Of a stretch of DNA of 64,000 bases, positions 60,560 to 64,000 are shown piece after piece. The stretch comes from Xiphophorus maculatus (taxonomy: Eukaryota > Chordata > Actinopteri > Cyprinodontiformes > Poeciliidae), in NCBI RefSeq assembly GCF_002775205.1, contig NC_036445.1, positions 32,924,453 to 32,988,452 of the forward strand. The letters run 5' to 3'. The translations under genes were made by a program, and so were the position numbers. Under the pieces are notes generated by a model. It was not told the DNA's origin. It made no database searches and saw nothing but the letters and a program-made list of their open reading frames with translations. The first letter of the stretch is position 1, and each line of letters starts with the position of its first letter.

Positions 60560-62080
60560 ATTTTTATTGCGTTTGGCAAGCAACATTTAGATGTGCTTTA
60601 CCACCATCTACTGGAATGGAGTGTGGATCGGGATGCCAAATTATTAATTACATAGATTTTAAAACTAACAACAACAAAAAAAAAACACCCCATGCTCTAT
60701 CAATTTTGTCTTCTTAAGGAAATTTATTAAAAAGGTACAAGATTTAGAAGTGGGAAGTTGTGTAATCTGCATACCACCCTCCTCTCAATAGAATATTTGT
60801 TACAAACAATAAAGCGTGTTTCATTGTCTCTTCCTGAAAACAAAAATCATATTTTCCTGTTGGATGTTTTAAATAAAGTACTATTTAACCCTGTATGACC
60901 AAAACGTAATCTGGTTATAACTGTTTCCTCCTTTCTAGTTTGTCCTGTTCTCCAGTAAATCCACCTGCCAGTTTTTTATTCTTCCCACTGTTTCTGCCAT
61001 TGACTTTTTGTTTATTGACTGATTTGATTTCTCCTTTACTGAATGGTATCAATATATGTAACTATTTTATGTTGCTTGTTTTTCTCGTGTAGACACAGTT
61101 AAAAGTCTTTTTGAAAACCCTTCTAGAATCGTTTTGCCTTTGTGGGCACAACAAAATAATACACTAAAAAAAATCTAAAATTAGGGAATGTTTTGTTAGT
61201 ATTTTGTTTAATTTTGGATCAACTCCAAATTATATATCAGATTTCTTTTCAAAAATCATAGCAAATTACTGTATTTAAATACTCCCGTTCCTTCAAAAGC
61301 TGACTTCACTTCCAAATCTTTTCAGGTGTTTGTGGACAGTGGGAATCTCGTTCATCCATTCATGCACGTCACTAATTAGATGGTAAGAAAACCCTAACCC
61401 TACATTTCTTCACATAGAAATTTTGTGATGGTGATACTGAATCACCTTTTCTATGATTGTGTGTATTGTGAAGATTTGTGGGATGACACTCATGGCTTTT
61501 CCCTAAAAATCCAAACTTGAATTTTCTTAGAAGGACATTATTTTTGGGATCCAGAGAACAGAAACAAAGTCTGGAAAGGCTGTTAAATATAATTATTATT
61601 ATTGGCAAGTTTTTACTCTCAAACGTCTTTAGAAAAAACATCCACCTTTCACAAGGAATTCTGCCACCTCTTCTTATCTATGAAATTCATGGACAAACAG
61701 ATGTGGATCCATTTCATACTATAAACAATCTGAAACTTCTGGAAAACCCCGAGTTTTTTTCTCTTTTATTGATCTATTTTGGTTATTTGATAAATTTTTT
61801 ATTGTCAATTTAGTGTTTTCTCTTTTTTTCCACTTCTGTTTATTTGGAAGTAGCCTGTGCTGGCTTTTTCAGGTTTGAATACATGCGATATTGATGCTAT
61901 ATCTGTTATATATGATGTTAAAAAAGAAAAAAAGAAACATTTTCCCAAAAATCAGATGATAAAATCCAGGATAAGAGATAAAGCCAGGGTTGACATAGCT
62001 CCATCAGTTCCTCCTGGATTTATCCGTTTCACAAAGACCAAACCTGACGGGCTTCATAGAATAAATCGTCATGGTAACTT
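60560..62080. other. AT-rich intergenic sequence
   Basis: No exon recognised. Some frames (60720-60960, 61520-61800) look like decayed LINE sequence but lack a diagnostic motif. Confidence 0.4.
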
Positions 62081-62124
62081 ATGTTTTCCTGTTTTGTGAA
62101 ACCGAACCAAACATCCCGGCCAGG

Positions 62125-62130
62125 CCAGAG

Positions 62131-62205
<75 letters not shown>

Positions 62206-62206
62206 C
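62125..62206. repeat. (CCAGAA/CCAGAG)n hexanucleotide repeat
   Basis: About 13 units of a 6-base repeat. The frame translates to Pro-Glu repeats, but there is no surrounding gene structure. Confidence 0.95.
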
Positions 62207-63197
62207 AGCGGTCCATGAGGCGTTTCTTCTTTTTATTATCATGTTCTTTGTTTTATTGGTGGTTGGCAGAACAATCGCCACCTACCGGGCTGGAGTGTGG
62301 ACTGTGGACGTCAATGCTAATCAAAGGTAATTAATCAATACACACATGTATGTGTGTATTGTGTGTGGGTGTGTGTGTGTGATTAGGAAGAAAGGCAGAG
62401 ATCTGATGTTTGTTGACTTTGGTGTGCAAAAGTATACTCTTTATTCGTATTATATATCCAACTTTATTTTGCCCCGACCCTTCCCCTTCACCCAGCCCCC
62501 ACAACCAGCGACATTCCCATGTCACCAGTCACTGTCACTGTTACAATAGCCAATCAGAGCTTACCTGCAGAAAGAAGGCAACCAAACAAAGAAGAGCAGA
62601 AAAAAATGTTACTTTCAGTTTGTTTTTCTTGTTAAATAGTAATAAATACATTGAGATGCAGTGGTTCTTACTTCATCCTTTTTTCTTAAGCACAAGGGTT
62701 AAAAAGTTTTTCATTTCTGTTTCTATTTGTTTTTATTTCATTTCTTTATTGATCTGTGTTGGATCTTTAGCAGCAATCCAGACCAGTTGTCATGGTGATT
62801 AGCAGCACAGAGAGGAGGAGCTGTCTGGAGGAGAAACACAACAGGAGAAGAAGGAGATGAAGAAGAGTGCAGGAAAGAATGAGGAAGAGAAGATGATCCG
62901 TTTGACTTGGGAGGCGTCACTGTCCCGTCAGCTTCTCCGCCTGCCTCAAGCACCGCCAGGCCAGCCGCAACGTCAGGCTGACAGCAACACATTAAGTCCT
63001 GAATATGTCGGCCTTTTCTCTCTCACACATGCGTTTCTGTCCCGATGCACGCACACACACACATGCACACACACAATGTACGTCTGCGTAATGACATCAA
63101 CTTCAGGTGTCTTCTAATGCAGAGATAACATTAAAGTGGTCAGCTGAACTGGTTGGTTCTGGAAATGGGTAGGCCATTTTCCAGATGACAGAAACAG

Positions 63198-63198
<1 letters not shown>

Positions 63199-63293
<95 letters not shown>
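63199..63293. repeat. (GT)n microsatellite
   Basis: An uninterrupted run of about 95 bases. Confidence 0.98.
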
Positions 63294-63295
<2 letters not shown>

Positions 63296-63731
63296 ATGCT
63301 GCTGATGACCAGGACATGTAAATGTGACTACAGTAAAGTGAACATTGTGAAGAAGGATGCTCCAGCCTCAGTGTGGAGTGGAGTGGAAAACCAGGCCCCT
63401 TTTTATCCTTTCGCTCCTCTCCAGAGTTTACAAAACAGAACACAAAACTCCTCAAACCTTAGAAAATCAAATAATATTAATCAAGAATATCTGTAAAAAC
63501 ACACTTGTCAATCATTCCTTTCAAATTACAGTCGTAACGACAACAAACAAAAGCAGGACCAAAGCAAAGTATTCCCCGCATCCTTCTCCTCCTTTCTCCT
63601 CCTCCCATGCAGAAGAAATTGTCTCCTCCAGCTCCAGATTCACCAGTTTGTCTCTGAACTCTGGCTGTGTGTGTGTATTCGTAGTAGTTGGAGTTAAAAT
63701 TGTATGGCTTTAGGGCGTGGTTCAGGTTTTA

Positions 63732-63998
63732 TCAAGAGTTGGCTGGCCCTTCGTCTGAGTCTGGCCTCCCTCTGCCCCCCGCAGCAGGGTTATTGTTGTT
63801 GGAGGCAGGGTAGTAGTCCTCTGGGGGCGGGGCTTGCGGCCCTGGGGCTGTGGGGGCCGTCCGAGTCCGGAAGGCGGACAGTCCGATTGGCAGAGCGAGG
63901 GGCAGAGATGCAGAGCCAAACTGAGAGGCCTCCATGGAAGACACCGCCCCCAGGTGGTGCAGCCCTAGGGACACGCCCACATCCATGCTGTCACTCAT
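63732..63998 (-). CDS. Terminal exon of an unidentified minus-strand gene (partial)
   Basis: An open frame enters from the right edge and ends in TGA at 63732-63734. The visible part is Ser/Gly/Ala/Pro-rich and looks disordered: SLGLHHLGAVSSMEASQFG, then a Pro-rich APGPQAPPPEDYYPASNNNN and a polar GRPDSDEGPANS end. Third positions are GC-rich (GC well above the neighbourhood), which supports coding. The ATG at 63996-63998 may be an internal Met. I do not recognise the family; it resembles the C-terminal tail of a regulatory or transcription-related protein, but that is only an impression. Confidence 0.5.
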   Translation of the reverse strand: MSDSMDVGVSLGLHHLGAVSSMEASQFGSASLPLALPIGLSAFRTRTAPTAPGPQAPPPEDYYPASNNNNPAAGGRGRPDSDEGPANS

Positions 63999-64000
63999 CT

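Noticed and set aside
62071..62334. Pro-Glu repeat protein (87 aa) over the hexamer repeat
   Set aside because: The frame is produced by the CCAGAA microsatellite; the opposite strand gives an equally long Val-Leu frame.
63114..63496. 113-aa and 103-aa frames over the (GT)n tract
   Set aside because: Low-complexity HT or CV repeats from the microsatellite.

Overview
The window is nuclear DNA of a ray-finned fish, most likely a teleost. It has split vertebrate genes, several Tc1/mariner and hAT transposons, tRNA-derived SINEs, Rex/L2- and L1-like LINE pieces, and long CA, CTT and TTAA microsatellites. No bacterial or viral genes were seen. Most of the short open reading frames are chance or repeat-derived. 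The real coding sequence is a set of short exons, which I joined by splice sites, phase and protein family.

Layout: 1-6960 is AT-rich sequence with a hAT-like remnant (about 265-810) and a promoter-like unit (about 2040-2960). An assembly gap covers 6961-7459. From 7460 to about 26218 runs a composite tandem array of seven units of about 2.3-3.2 kb. Each is built from about 775-bp submodules, palindromic inserts, a CRE/GC-box segment and a GC-rich tail. At 27653-27766 (minus) lies a first exon that looks like aldh2. The complete rbm42 gene (plus) spans about 30480-36047 with eleven coding exons (401 aa). The complete ppox gene (minus) spans 39458-55693 with twelve coding exons (474 aa) and converges on rbm42. 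The ppox introns are full of nested transposons and old, diverged relatives of the array repeat. From 55.7 to 63.7 kb there are MITEs, a LINE remnant, a non-autonomous hAT element with a BED-finger exon, and microsatellites. The last 270 bases hold what looks like the terminal coding exon of an unidentified minus-strand gene that runs off the right edge.

The genes are housekeeping genes with no operon-like link. The aldh2-like exon and ppox act in mitochondria (aldehyde oxidation; the penultimate haem step), and rbm42 encodes an RRM splicing-associated protein. The aldh2-like exon and rbm42 are head to head, about 2.7 kb apart; rbm42 and ppox are tail to tail, about 3 kb apart. The most unusual feature is the 19-kb array. 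It carries ten perfect CRE palindromes and repeated cruciform-forming inserts, matches no repeat family I can name, and has eroded dispersed copies in the ppox introns.
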